From: Paenibacillus sonchi
GTDB lineage: Bacteria > Bacillota > Bacilli > Paenibacillales > Paenibacillaceae
Length of the DNA: 64,000 nt
Assembly (NCBI RefSeq): GCF_016772475.1
Contig: NZ_CP068595.1
Coordinates: 1,054,001-1,118,000 of the forward strand
Direction: 5' to 3'
A program made the position numbers and the translations under genes. The notes beneath the pieces were generated by a model, which saw only the letters and a list, made by a program, of their open reading frames with translations, did not search any database and had not been told where the DNA came from. Positions 37,083-45,403 of the stretch are shown one piece after another. Positions within the stretch are counted from its first letter, which is position 1; each line of letters begins with the position of its first letter.

Positions 37083-38915
37083 TTACTCCACCGTAACGCT
37101 TTTCGCCAGGTTTCGTGGTTTATCGACATCGTGGCCCAGGGCCAGCGAAGCGTAGTAGGCGAGCAATTGCAGCGTAACTACGGACAATGCAGCGGTCAGC
37201 AGCGGCAGGGTCTTAGGAATCACGAAGGCTTGATCGACGGATTTCAACAGGTCGGTAACATGCTCTTCGTGCGTAATCGCCAGGACGTCTGCGCCGCGGG
37301 CTTTTACTTCCTTGATGTTGCTGACGGTTTTCTCCAGAACGGATTCCTGGGTGGCCAGGGCAATCACCGGAACGCCCTCTTCGATCAGCGCCAGGGTGCC
37401 GTGCTTCAATTCGCCCGCAGCGTAAGCTTCGGAGTGAATATAGGAGATTTCTTTCAGCTTCAGCGAGCCTTCCTGAGCAACAGCGTAATCAACGCCGCGG
37501 CCAATGAAGAACAGGTGCTTATGATCAGCAATCTGCTCAGCGTAGGTTTTGATCGCTTCTTTTTGGGCGAGAATTTGTTCTACCTGCTCTGGCAGGGATT
37601 GCATAGCGGCCAAAATCTCAGCGACCTGTGCTTCGCTCTGAGTACCGCGCACTTCAGCCAGATACAGACCAAGCAGCGTGAATGCGATAATCTGTGAAGT
37701 GTAGGCTTTGGTGGAAGCTACGGCAATTTCCGGTCCAGCCAGGGTTACCAGCACATCATTAGCTTCACGGGCAATGGAGCTGCCCACTACGTTAGTAATT
37801 GCCAGTACATGCGCACCGTTCGCTTGCCCTTCGCGCAGCGCTGCCAGTGTATCCGCAGTTTCGCCGGATTGGCTAACTACGATAACCAGGGTTTCCGGTG
37901 TAACGATCGGCGAACGGTAACGGTATTCCGAAGCGATATCATTTTCTACAGGAATACGTACCAGGGACTCGATCAGATTGCGTCCAACAAGTCCGGCATT
38001 ATAAGCCGTACCACAGGCAACGATCTGGATGTTGCGGATGTTCTTGATCTGCTCTTCCGTCAGGTTAAGCTCTGGCAGAATCACTTTGCTGCCTTCAGCA
38101 TTCGTACGTCCACGCATCGTATCGCGGTATGCTTTTGGCTGCTCGTGGATTTCTTTCAGCATGAAATGCTCATAGCCGCCTTTTTCTGCGGTAACTGCAT
38201 CCCAATCGACAGTAATCATTTCCCGAGAAATAAAGTTGCCTTCAATCGTCATCAATTCGACAGCATCCCGTGTCAGTACAGCCATTTCGCCGTCGTTCAA
38301 AATATATACGTTGCGGGTATATTCCAGCAAAGCAGGAATGTCGGACCCGATAAAGTTTTCGCCTTCGCCCAGACCAATGATTAGCGGGCTTGCTTGACGC
38401 ACAGCCACCAGTTTGTCGGGCTCATATTCAGTAAGAACTCCCAGTGCAAATGCACCGCGCATGAAGGTGATCGCTTTTTGTACAGCTTTTACGATATCAC
38501 CATTGTATTCGCGGGCGATCAGGTGGGAAATCACCTCCGTATCCGTTTCGGAAGTAAAGTGGCATCCCCCGGCAATCAGTTCTTCCTTAAGGTCAAGGTA
38601 GTTCTCCACAATCCCGTTGTGTACGACCGAGAACTTCTTGCTCTCGTCGGTGTGCGGGTGGGAGTTCTCATCGGAAGGTTTACCATGCGTCGCCCACCGT
38701 GTATGCCCGATTCCGGCGCTGCCGGTAAGTGGAGTTGCTTCCAGTCTGGATTCCAGGTTCGCCATACGGCCTTGTGCTTTTACAACCTGAAGGCCCTCTT
38801 TGGTAAATACGGCAATCCCTGCCGAATCATAACCGCGATACTCCAGCTTCTTCAAGCCCTCTACCAAGATCCCCTGCGAATTCTGATTCCCGATATATCC
38901 TACAATACCACACAT
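37083..38915 (-). CDS. glmS: glucosamine-6-phosphate synthase
   Basis: 610 residues, full length. The N-terminal glutaminase has Cys2 as nucleophile (MCGIVGYIG). The C-terminal half has two SIS sugar-isomerase domains (VSQSGETADTLAAL) and ends with the family tail PRNLAKSVTVE. It makes glucosamine-6-phosphate from fructose-6-phosphate and glutamine, the first step of amino-sugar supply for peptidoglycan. It has its own promoter and lies behind a glmS ribozyme that shuts it off when the product accumulates. It is the last gene of the sigW-glmS block. Confidence 0.97.
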   Translation of the reverse strand: MCGIVGYIGNQNSQGILVEGLKKLEYRGYDSAGIAVFTKEGLQVVKAQGRMANLESRLEATPLTGSAGIGHTRWATHGKPSDENSHPHTDESKKFSVVHNGIVENYLDLKEELIAGGCHFTSETDTEVISHLIAREYNGDIVKAVQKAITFMRGAFALGVLTEYEPDKLVAVRQASPLIIGLGEGENFIGSDIPALLEYTRNVYILNDGEMAVLTRDAVELMTIEGNFISREMITVDWDAVTAEKGGYEHFMLKEIHEQPKAYRDTMRGRTNAEGSKVILPELNLTEEQIKNIRNIQIVACGTAYNAGLVGRNLIESLVRIPVENDIASEYRYRSPIVTPETLVIVVSQSGETADTLAALREGQANGAHVLAITNVVGSSIAREANDVLVTLAGPEIAVASTKAYTSQIIAFTLLGLYLAEVRGTQSEAQVAEILAAMQSLPEQVEQILAQKEAIKTYAEQIADHKHLFFIGRGVDYAVAQEGSLKLKEISYIHSEAYAAGELKHGTLALIEEGVPVIALATQESVLEKTVSNIKEVKARGADVLAITHEEHVTDLLKSVDQAFVIPKTLPLLTAALSVVTLQLLAYYASLALGHDVDKPRNLAKSVTVE

Positions 38916-39184
38916 TATAATTTCCCCCGTCCAATTTATATTGTGGGCGGCATAAGGAAAGAAACGTGCCGTGCGGCATGTTTTTGAGAAAAAGCAAATA
39001 TTCTGTTGTATTTCAGGCTCACCAAGTTCACACGATTACGCCATCCTTAAAAAAGAACAGTATCCGTTTCCCTTGTGTCTATGTTCATGAAATGCACAGT
39101 CTTCTCCTCTGCCGCAGCAGAACGCTCTGTGTTTCTCTCCGTTACTGCACTAGCCCATGAAATGAAAAATAACTTCTGGTTGCA

Positions 39185-39382
39185 CCCACAGAAACGTTGT
39201 GTGAAAGGTCGCCCTCGCATTTTCCGTTCCCGTTTACGGCTCTGGTGCATCACCGGGAGGTCCCCGCCGAACATTTCGAACACCTCCACCTCGTCAGCTT
39301 ACATCTGCCGTGATCCGTTCAAGCCTCGCCCTACGGGCAACTGCTGTCCCTTCTCCCCGCGCAAGATCAAGCTCTGGCGCTT
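39185..39382 (-). ncRNA. glmS ribozyme/riboswitch
   Basis: The minus-strand leader of glmS begins with A-GCGCCAGAGC, the cleavage site (between 39381 and 39380) and P1. The conserved core TGACGAGGTGGAGGTGTTCG lies at about 39268-39287, followed by GGCGGGGACCTCCCGG. These are diagnostic of the GlcN6P-activated self-cleaving ribozyme. Cleavage lowers glmS expression when GlcN6P is high. The 3' boundary is approximate. Confidence 0.92.
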
Positions 39383-39434
39383 GCTGTTGCCAACCTTACT
39401 ATCCCCGCTTTCCTTCTGGAATGACACTTAATCT

Positions 39435-39463
39435 ATTATATGCACCTTACATCGTTTTTGCAA
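39435..39463 (-). promoter_or_regulatory. glmS promoter, sigma-A type
   Basis: TTGCAA (39458-39463) and a perfect TATAAT (39435-39440) on the minus strand are 17 bp apart, about 55 bp upstream of the ribozyme cleavage site. Confidence 0.8.
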
Positions 39464-39589
39464 TGCTGTATCACAGGAATACTTTTGACAGTTCGTACAG
39501 ATGAATGGACATAAATTTAAATATTCAGCCGCTGAAGCAGATCAAGCACTTCCTTCACCGGCCGAACAACTCTAACTTAATCTGATTAA

Positions 39590-40930
39590 TTACACCAGTT
39601 CACGCTGAACAACATCAACAATGTGACCAACATAAAGATCCAGCTCCGCCTTATCCGGACCTTCCGCCATCACGCGGATCAACGGCTCTGTACCGGAAGG
39701 ACGCACCAGCACACGGCCATTATCGCCGAGCTTGCCTTCCACTTCCTGAATAGCCGCTTCAATCGCCGGATTGTTCGGATAGTTGGTCTTATCCTGTACG
39801 CGAACATTCACCAGCACCTGCGGATATTTGGTCATCATCGATTTCAGCGCACTGAGCTTCTTGCCCGATGACTTCATTGTGTCCACCAGCTGGATCGCGG
39901 TCAGAATACCGTCACCTGTGGTGTTGTAATCCAGGAAAATAACATGACCGGACTGTTCCCCGCCCAAATTATATCCACCCCGGCGCATTTCTTCCATTAC
40001 GTAGCGGTCACCGACTGCGGTTTTTGCCGTGTTCAGCGCCAATTGCTCTGTCGCTTTGTAGAACCCGATATTGCTCATTACTGTGGATACAATGGTGCCA
40101 TCCTTAAGCTTGCCGGCACGGTTCATTGCATCCCCGCAAATGCAGAGGATAAAGTCTCCGTCGACTTCGTCACCATTCTCATCAATGGCAATCAAGCGGT
40201 CAGCATCCCCGTCAAAAGCAAGTCCCAGATCCGCGCCCTGACGCAGAACTTCCTCGCGCAGCGTCTCCGGATGTGTGGAGCCAAAGCCGTCATTAATGTT
40301 CAGTCCATCCGGTTCCGAACCGATGGCAATCACTTCCGCCCCCAGCTCTCTGAACAAGCGCGGCGCGAGTTCATAGGCTGCTCCATGAGCGCAGTCCAGT
40401 ACCACCTTAAGTCCAGCGAAGCTATGGGAAATCGTTGTTTTAAGATAGTCCAAATATAAATATTTTGCATCATTATCTAGGCTTACTGTCCCCAGACCCG
40501 CACCTACAGGGCGCGGCAATTCATCGATTTCGGCATCCATCAGCTCTTCAATCCGCAGCTCGGTTTCATCTGTCAGCTTGAAGCCGTCTCCGCCAAAAAA
40601 CTTAATCCCGTTGTCTTCAACCGGATTATGCGAAGCAGAAATCATCACTCCCGCATCAGCCTTCAGCAATCTGGTGATATAAGCCACCGCAGGCGTGCTT
40701 ACGATACCCAGACGAATGACCCGGGCCCCAATGGACAACAGGCCCGCTACAAGCGCCGATTCCAGCAGTGGACCCGAAATCCGCGTGTCCATGCCTATAA
40801 CCACCTTAGGCTTCTCCACATTTCCTGCCAATACATATCCTCCGCAGCGGCCGATGCTATAGGCCATTTCTGCAGTTAATTCACGGTTTGCAACTCCGCG
40901 CACGCCATCTGTTCCAAAATACTTACCCAT
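39590..40930 (-). CDS. glmM: phosphoglucosamine mutase
   Basis: 446 residues. The phosphoserine loop is [13 protein letters not shown] with Ser100, and the metal loop is DGDADR. It converts glucosamine-6-phosphate to glucosamine-1-phosphate, between GlmS and GlmU in UDP-GlcNAc synthesis. It follows cdaR and precedes glmS, the standard Firmicute order that ties c-di-AMP synthesis to cell-wall sugar supply. Full length. Confidence 0.96.
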   Translation of the reverse strand: MGKYFGTDGVRGVANRELTAEMAYSIGRCGGYVLAGNVEKPKVVIGMDTRISGPLLESALVAGLLSIGARVIRLGIVSTPAVAYITRLLKADAGVMISASHNPVEDNGIKFFGGDGFKLTDETELRIEELMDAEIDELPRPVGAGLGTVSLDNDAKYLYLDYLKTTISHSFAGLKVVLDCAHGAAYELAPRLFRELGAEVIAIGSEPDGLNINDGFGSTHPETLREEVLRQGADLGLAFDGDADRLIAIDENGDEVDGDFILCICGDAMNRAGKLKDGTIVSTVMSNIGFYKATEQLALNTAKTAVGDRYVMEEMRRGGYNLGGEQSGHVIFLDYNTTGDGILTAIQLVDTMKSSGKKLSALKSMMTKYPQVLVNVRVQDKTNYPNNPAIEAAIQEVEGKLGDNGRVLVRPSGTEPLIRVMAEGPDKAELDLYVGHIVDVVQRELV

Positions 40931-41040
40931 CTGTTTTCTCCTTTAGAATACGCTGCTTCAGCTTAATGAATTATTGTATGAATGAATTCTTGTTTCGTGT
41001 GCTTCTGACTCACAGGTTAGACGCCGACCGGCTGAAAAAG

Positions 41041-42501
41041 TTACGTTCCATCCGTACTGCTTATATTGTTGCCAACTCCGTTAAGAGCACCTGAATTAGC
41101 ACCGTTCTCCGGTACCCCTTCGGAAGGGGTTGGCGTGACTGTAGGCTCAGCAGTGTCCGGGCTCTGTGGAGGTGCTGTCGGGCTCTCTTCAACGAAGGCT
41201 GGCTCCGTACTTGGCTCAGGGGTCACTGCTGCACTGCTGTTATCCGGCGTTGCTGTGGGTTCCGGCGTGGCCGGAGCCAGCAGTTCTACCGTTGCCGTGA
41301 GCCGTTGCGATGCATTTGCGAGAGCAATGAACCTGGGCAGCGAGACATGCAGCGTTACGGCATGGTTACCGGCCGTGAGGCCAACAACATCCGCCACCAC
41401 ACTGATATTATTTTTGTCCAGCTGATTCAGCAAAGCCGGGGCTCCAGATACTGTCAGAGCAACAGCTTTGCTGGCTGGATCTGTGATCCGAGCGGATAGC
41501 CCGTTGTCTACCCCCTCCAGCTTAATGGGGATATTATCGATGGTTTTCTCGGCTACTTCCGAGGTCACTACAGACACATTCAAGACTGCAGGTTCAATCT
41601 TCACCGTGCCTTCCGGAGCAGGCAGCTCCAGCTTCAGCTCTTTTGTACCTGCGGAATCTATTGCGCTTAAATTCAGCGTTGCTTCATAGGAGGATAAACC
41701 GGCTAAGGACTCTTCGGTTCCATATACCGTTACCGTGTCCTGCCCGGGCAACACCCGGGACAACGCCAACGCTCCTGGAAGCTGGCCGGTAAAGCTGATG
41801 TCAAGCGGCAGGCTTTTGAATGGCATAGTGACCGGCAGATCCACAGTAACAGCGGACGGCTCGATGACCGCATCCTTAATCTCATTGCCGCTGCTGTCAA
41901 CTGCGTACAGCTTCAGCTTTTTATCCTTAATCGTCTCGCTTTCTCCATCCAGTTCAATGGTCCCCTGTACCTTGGACACCTTGCTAAGCTCACTTGAAGC
42001 CAGCGTAACCTGCGCTTCCGCTGGATCTATGACAGGTGCACCCACCTGATAACCCGCCGCCGGCTTCCCTTTAGTAACGATGGAAACAGGAAAAGACTTG
42101 GTATTCCGCAGTTCCACACGGACATTCACTTCATTGGGGTTAATATCCTGCAGCGTCACTCCGCTCGGAAGTGAATAATGAAGCGGCAGTGTGGTATCCC
42201 CCGGTTGAATGTTGCTTAAATCAATCCACACTTTATAGGCATCCGAAAATTTATAGGTAAGATCCGATTTTTTGCCCAGGACCTCGAGTCTGACGCTTAC
42301 GGCATCCTGGGATGTGATTACATATTTGTCCTCATCGAATCCTTTGACCTCTATCTTAACATTTTCGATAATTTTGGACTCCTTGTTGACCGTGGTCTGG
42401 CTGGTAGGTGCAGTATCTACATGGACGATGGTCCACAGGATAATCGCAAAGGCAAGGGCAAGAATTTTGTTAAAATTGTTGTTCTTCATCCACTTATCCA
42501 T
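41041..42501 (-). CDS. cdaR: CdaA regulator, YbbR-domain protein
   Basis: 486 residues from ATG 42501, chosen because AAGGGGG precedes it; the ATG overlaps the cdaA stop. One N-terminal membrane helix (ILALAFAIILWTIVHV) is followed by about four YbbR beta repeats outside the cell and a Thr/Pro/Glu-rich C-terminal tail. In other Firmicutes CdaR binds and regulates the diadenylate cyclase CdaA. Complete. Confidence 0.92.
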   Translation of the reverse strand: MDKWMKNNNFNKILALAFAIILWTIVHVDTAPTSQTTVNKESKIIENVKIEVKGFDEDKYVITSQDAVSVRLEVLGKKSDLTYKFSDAYKVWIDLSNIQPGDTTLPLHYSLPSGVTLQDINPNEVNVRVELRNTKSFPVSIVTKGKPAAGYQVGAPVIDPAEAQVTLASSELSKVSKVQGTIELDGESETIKDKKLKLYAVDSSGNEIKDAVIEPSAVTVDLPVTMPFKSLPLDISFTGQLPGALALSRVLPGQDTVTVYGTEESLAGLSSYEATLNLSAIDSAGTKELKLELPAPEGTVKIEPAVLNVSVVTSEVAEKTIDNIPIKLEGVDNGLSARITDPASKAVALTVSGAPALLNQLDKNNISVVADVVGLTAGNHAVTLHVSLPRFIALANASQRLTATVELLAPATPEPTATPDNSSAAVTPEPSTEPAFVEESPTAPPQSPDTAEPTVTPTPSEGVPENGANSGALNGVGNNISSTDGT

Positions 42502-43324
42502 TGTTCTTATCCCCCTTCCGTTTCCAGAAAGCGGAGCTTTTCTCCTTGAGCGATGAAGTGGCACGCAGTTCCTCATACAGCTTGGAGATCAAGGATTCTT
42601 CCTTAATATCGCGCACGATCTGCCCGTTAATCGCCAGCGAAATCTGTCCGGTCTCTTCCGAGACTACAACGGAGACAGAGTCAGCTACTTCACTAATCCC
42701 GATCGCGGCGCGGTGACGGGTCCCCAGTTCCTTGCTGATAAACGGATTCTCCGACAGCGGCAAATAACAGGCGGCAGCGGCAATCTGCCCTTCCTGCATA
42801 ATCAGCGCACCGTCGTGCAGCGGCGTATTCGGAATAAAAATATTGATCAGCAGCTCGGAACTGACCACAGAACGCATAGGAATACCGGATTCCGTATATT
42901 CGTTGAGCCCGGTCGCTCTTTCGAAGACAATTAACGCGCCTATTTTTCGCTGCGCTAAATAATTCACAGCTTTAATGACTTCACCGATCAGCTTGCTGAT
43001 CTCTTCATCGTTCTCGGCAGCCCGTCCAAAAAACTTGCCCCGGCCAAGCTGCTCCAGCCCCCTTCGCAGTTCCGGCTGAAAGATAATAAATATCGCAAAG
43101 ATCCCGAAGGTAAAAATCTGGTTCATCAGCCATTTGAGGGTATACAAATCGAGCAGTGTGCTCAGTGCCCAAATCACAACCAGCACCAGAATCCCCTTGA
43201 GCAGCTGAACCGCCCGGGTTCCGCGCACCATATTGAGCACTTTGTAAATAATATAGCTGACGATCAGTATATCGATTATATCTTTAATGGAATCTTTCCA
43301 TGTCATGTCTGAAAAATAACTCAT
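42494..43324 (-). CDS. cdaA: diadenylate cyclase, membrane type
   Basis: 276 residues. Three N-terminal membrane helices are followed by a DAC domain with DGA at 171-173 and RHR at 203-205, the catalytic motifs. It makes c-di-AMP, which controls potassium and osmolyte transport and wall homeostasis. It lies upstream of its regulator cdaR and of glmM, with which CdaA is known to interact. Confidence 0.95.
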   Translation of the reverse strand: MSYFSDMTWKDSIKDIIDILIVSYIIYKVLNMVRGTRAVQLLKGILVLVVIWALSTLLDLYTLKWLMNQIFTFGIFAIFIIFQPELRRGLEQLGRGKFFGRAAENDEEISKLIGEVIKAVNYLAQRKIGALIVFERATGLNEYTESGIPMRSVVSSELLINIFIPNTPLHDGALIMQEGQIAAAACYLPLSENPFISKELGTRHRAAIGISEVADSVSVVVSEETGQISLAINGQIVRDIKEESLISKLYEELRATSSLKEKSSAFWKRKGDKNNG

Positions 43325-43470
43325 GCCAAAACCCCCGTCAATTCATATTAGCTGGGTTTATGTAAAATGTCTGTAAGTTCTCTAACATATCTAGGTTATA
43401 ACGTTCCAGCCCAGGTTGCAAGTTTAGACCCGCAGGGATTCACCGCATGATATTTCCAGGCAGCAAAAAA

Positions 43471-43497
43471 GCGCCATCTTTCCGGAAAAAGAGGCGC
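43471..43497 (-). terminator. hairpin between rsiW and cdaA
   Basis: GCGCCATCTTT pairs with AAAGAGGCGC (one bulge) around a short loop, followed on the minus strand by six T's (43465-43470). It would end or attenuate sigW-rsiW transcription before cdaA. Confidence 0.6.
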
Positions 43498-43532
43498 AAA
43501 TGATATTTCTGCTAAAAGTGACCAAGTGTTAT

Positions 43533-44147
43533 TTAACGGTAGGCAACTTCAGAGAACATGTTCGTCACTTTATACCAGAGCCAACTTACCGCTTGGTCTA
43601 TGCTTTTGACTTGCCCGGAGATATGGGCTGTTGAAGCCTGATACAAGGAGCCGTCGATCACCGTCACATTGCCGTTCACTTCACCATACACCTGAGTTTT
43701 ACCATTCTCCACCGTCAGATCACCGGATATTGTTTTGCCGGAAGGTACAATAACCGTATCACCCTTGATGACAACCTGTTCCAGGTCACTTCCCCTGACA
43801 ACAAGCTGCCGGTCCTGATTCCAAAAAGTAACGGAGCTCATCAGCATTACGAGAATAAATACGGACGCCGCTGTAAGCGCAGGATGCCGCTTGATCCAGG
43901 TAATAAAAGCCCGCTCCTTCTTGACATGCGGTAATGAATTCATAATCCGGCCTACAAGATCCTCAGAAGCCACAGGATTCTGGTGCATCAGGGAAAACAT
44001 CAGCATATCGGTCTGTTCCAATTCTTTGAACTTGGCACGGCAATCTGTACAGGATAGAAGATGCTCCTTCAATTCCCTCTGCTGCAGTTCGGGCAAGTCG
44101 TCATCCAGGTAGTCGTGCATCATAGAGACGGCCAGTTTGCATTCCAT
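43533..44147 (-). CDS. rsiW: anti-sigma-W factor with zinc-finger ASD
   Basis: About 204 residues from ATG 44147, preceded by AAAGGA. The anti-sigma domain has Cys3 and the H29-X3-C33-X2-C36 zinc motif. One membrane helix (TAASVFILVMLMSSVTFW) follows, then a beta-rich outer domain of short VxGD/VNGNVTVIDG repeats. It holds SigW inactive until site-1/site-2 proteolysis under envelope stress. It directly follows sigW. Confidence 0.9.
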   Translation of the reverse strand: MECKLAVSMMHDYLDDDLPELQQRELKEHLLSCTDCRAKFKELEQTDMLMFSLMHQNPVASEDLVGRIMNSLPHVKKERAFITWIKRHPALTAASVFILVMLMSSVTFWNQDRQLVVRGSDLEQVVIKGDTVIVPSGKTISGDLTVENGKTQVYGEVNGNVTVIDGSLYQASTAHISGQVKSIDQAVSWLWYKVTNMFSEVAYR

Positions 44148-44269
44148 AGGAGCCAATCCTTTCATGAGTGCTATTTAATTATTACATGGCAAAGGGGCAG
44201 AGCGCATAAGACTTGCTTAACTTACATACGTCGCTGCCCGTCAGGCGTTTCATAAAAAATAATCTATTT

Positions 44270-44836
44270 TTACATTTTGGGGCCTAATTTTTTACGTAAA
44301 AATTCCCGTCCGCGGTGCACGCGGGTCTTAATCGTAGTTACAGGCATATCCATGACGTCACTAATCTCCTGAAGAGATAAATCCTGCAGGTAGCGCAAAA
44401 TCATCACCGACCTGTATTTCACAGGCAGGCTGTCGATGGCCTCATAGATCAGACTCTGCGTCTCGGAGAGCAGCAGTTCTGTTTCCGGGGTCACATTATC
44501 GCTGGGGATCATGGAATAGCCGTCAATCCCCTCCTGGTCATTCATCTCGGCATCCAATGAATACGTCGGCCGCCGCTTGCGGAGCCGGTCAATACAAAGG
44601 TTCGTGCCGATGCGGTAGATCCAGGTTGAAAATTTCTGTTTGTCATCGTAACGGTCCAAATTCCGGTACACGCGTAAAAACGTTTCCTGAACAATATCCT
44701 CCGCCTCATGGCGGTTGTTCAGCATCCGGTAGGCCAAATGATATATTTTGTCTTTATATAGTTCCACAAGCTCGGCAAATGCCCTTTGGTCGCCCTTCAA
44801 GGCGAGCTTTGTCAATCTGCCTTCCAAATTCTCCAC
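44270..44836 (-). CDS. sigW: ECF sigma factor SigW
   Basis: 188 residues. Sigma region 2 is seen in HEAEDIVQETFLRVYRNLDRY and region 4 in LSLQEISDVMDMPVTTIKTRVHRGR. It directs the envelope stress and antimicrobial peptide regulon in Bacillus. It heads sigW-rsiW-cdaA-cdaR-glmM-glmS, the conserved order. Confident by sequence and position. Confidence 0.92.
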   Translation of the reverse strand: MENLEGRLTKLALKGDQRAFAELVELYKDKIYHLAYRMLNNRHEAEDIVQETFLRVYRNLDRYDDKQKFSTWIYRIGTNLCIDRLRKRRPTYSLDAEMNDQEGIDGYSMIPSDNVTPETELLLSETQSLIYEAIDSLPVKYRSVMILRYLQDLSLQEISDVMDMPVTTIKTRVHRGREFLRKKLGPKM

Positions 44837-44905
44837 CGATTAACTCCCCCAGACTTGCCGCCCTTGGTCGTTCATCTCTTGATTGTCCACGGTACAAGCT
44901 CTTAA

Positions 44906-44934
44906 ATCGTAATTCAAGTTTGTGTAAAAATCAA
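44906..44934 (-). promoter_or_regulatory. possible sigW promoter
   Basis: TTGATT (44929-44934) and TACGAT (44906-44911) on the minus strand are 17 bp apart, 70 bp upstream of sigW. I did not find a convincing ECF-type TGAAAC/CGTA pair, so autoregulation is not shown. Confidence 0.4.
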
Positions 44935-45042
44935 GGATAGTATTGTTACCTTCTATATATATTGGGCAAAAGCAATTGCACAGTAGGGGCAGGTGGATAC
45001 GGCGGTATTCAGGAATATCCGCAGATTCATCGCGGCTCCGTG

Positions 45043-45175
45043 GAACATTTGGATTTCCGGCCGCTGTTATTGTCAGATTTCCTGATTGAAGCCGCGAGCA
45101 GCGGTTGAAATCTGACAATAAAGGCGAACGCTGACGCTCCTACAGTTCCAAAATTCTTCTCCATGCCTTCTCCTC
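45043..45175. repeat. structured dispersed repeat, copy C
   Basis: A diverged copy of the repeat at 34292 and 50471, in the gap between sigW and ppc. Its main stem is TTGTCAGATTTC / GAAATCTGACAA (45071-45082 and 45108-45119), with different bases from the other copies but restored pairing. No ORF in the gap 44837-45403 is convincing. Confidence 0.7.
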
Positions 45176-45326
45176 ACCTATACCCTAGCGTTACTTTGCC
45201 GCTTTGCCCAAAATCCATATCGGCAACAATGGGCAGGGGCAAAAGGCAGGAAGCTGCTTGATCCTTGCAGCTTCGTTTTTTGAATCCGTCCCTACCGGAT
45301 TCCCAAGTCCCGGTTACCAAAGCAAA

Positions 45327-45366
45327 ATCCCCGTCCGGCCTCCAGTACAGAGGCGGACGGGGATTG
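45327..45366 (-). terminator. ppc terminator
   Basis: ATCCCCGTCCGGCCTCC pairs with GGAGGC-type bases ending in GGACGGGGAT around AGTACA (GGACGGGGAT begins the stem on the minus strand). Only ATTTTGCTTT follows, so the T-run is weak. Confidence 0.55.
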
Positions 45367-45403
45367 GGAAGCGGACGGGCCGGCTTCCAGGTCCACTATA
45401 ATA

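Noticed and set aside
39047..39289. 80-residue minus-strand ORF starting MEVFEMFGG
   Set aside because: It lies inside the glmS ribozyme, which explains its conserved-looking sequence; not a protein gene.
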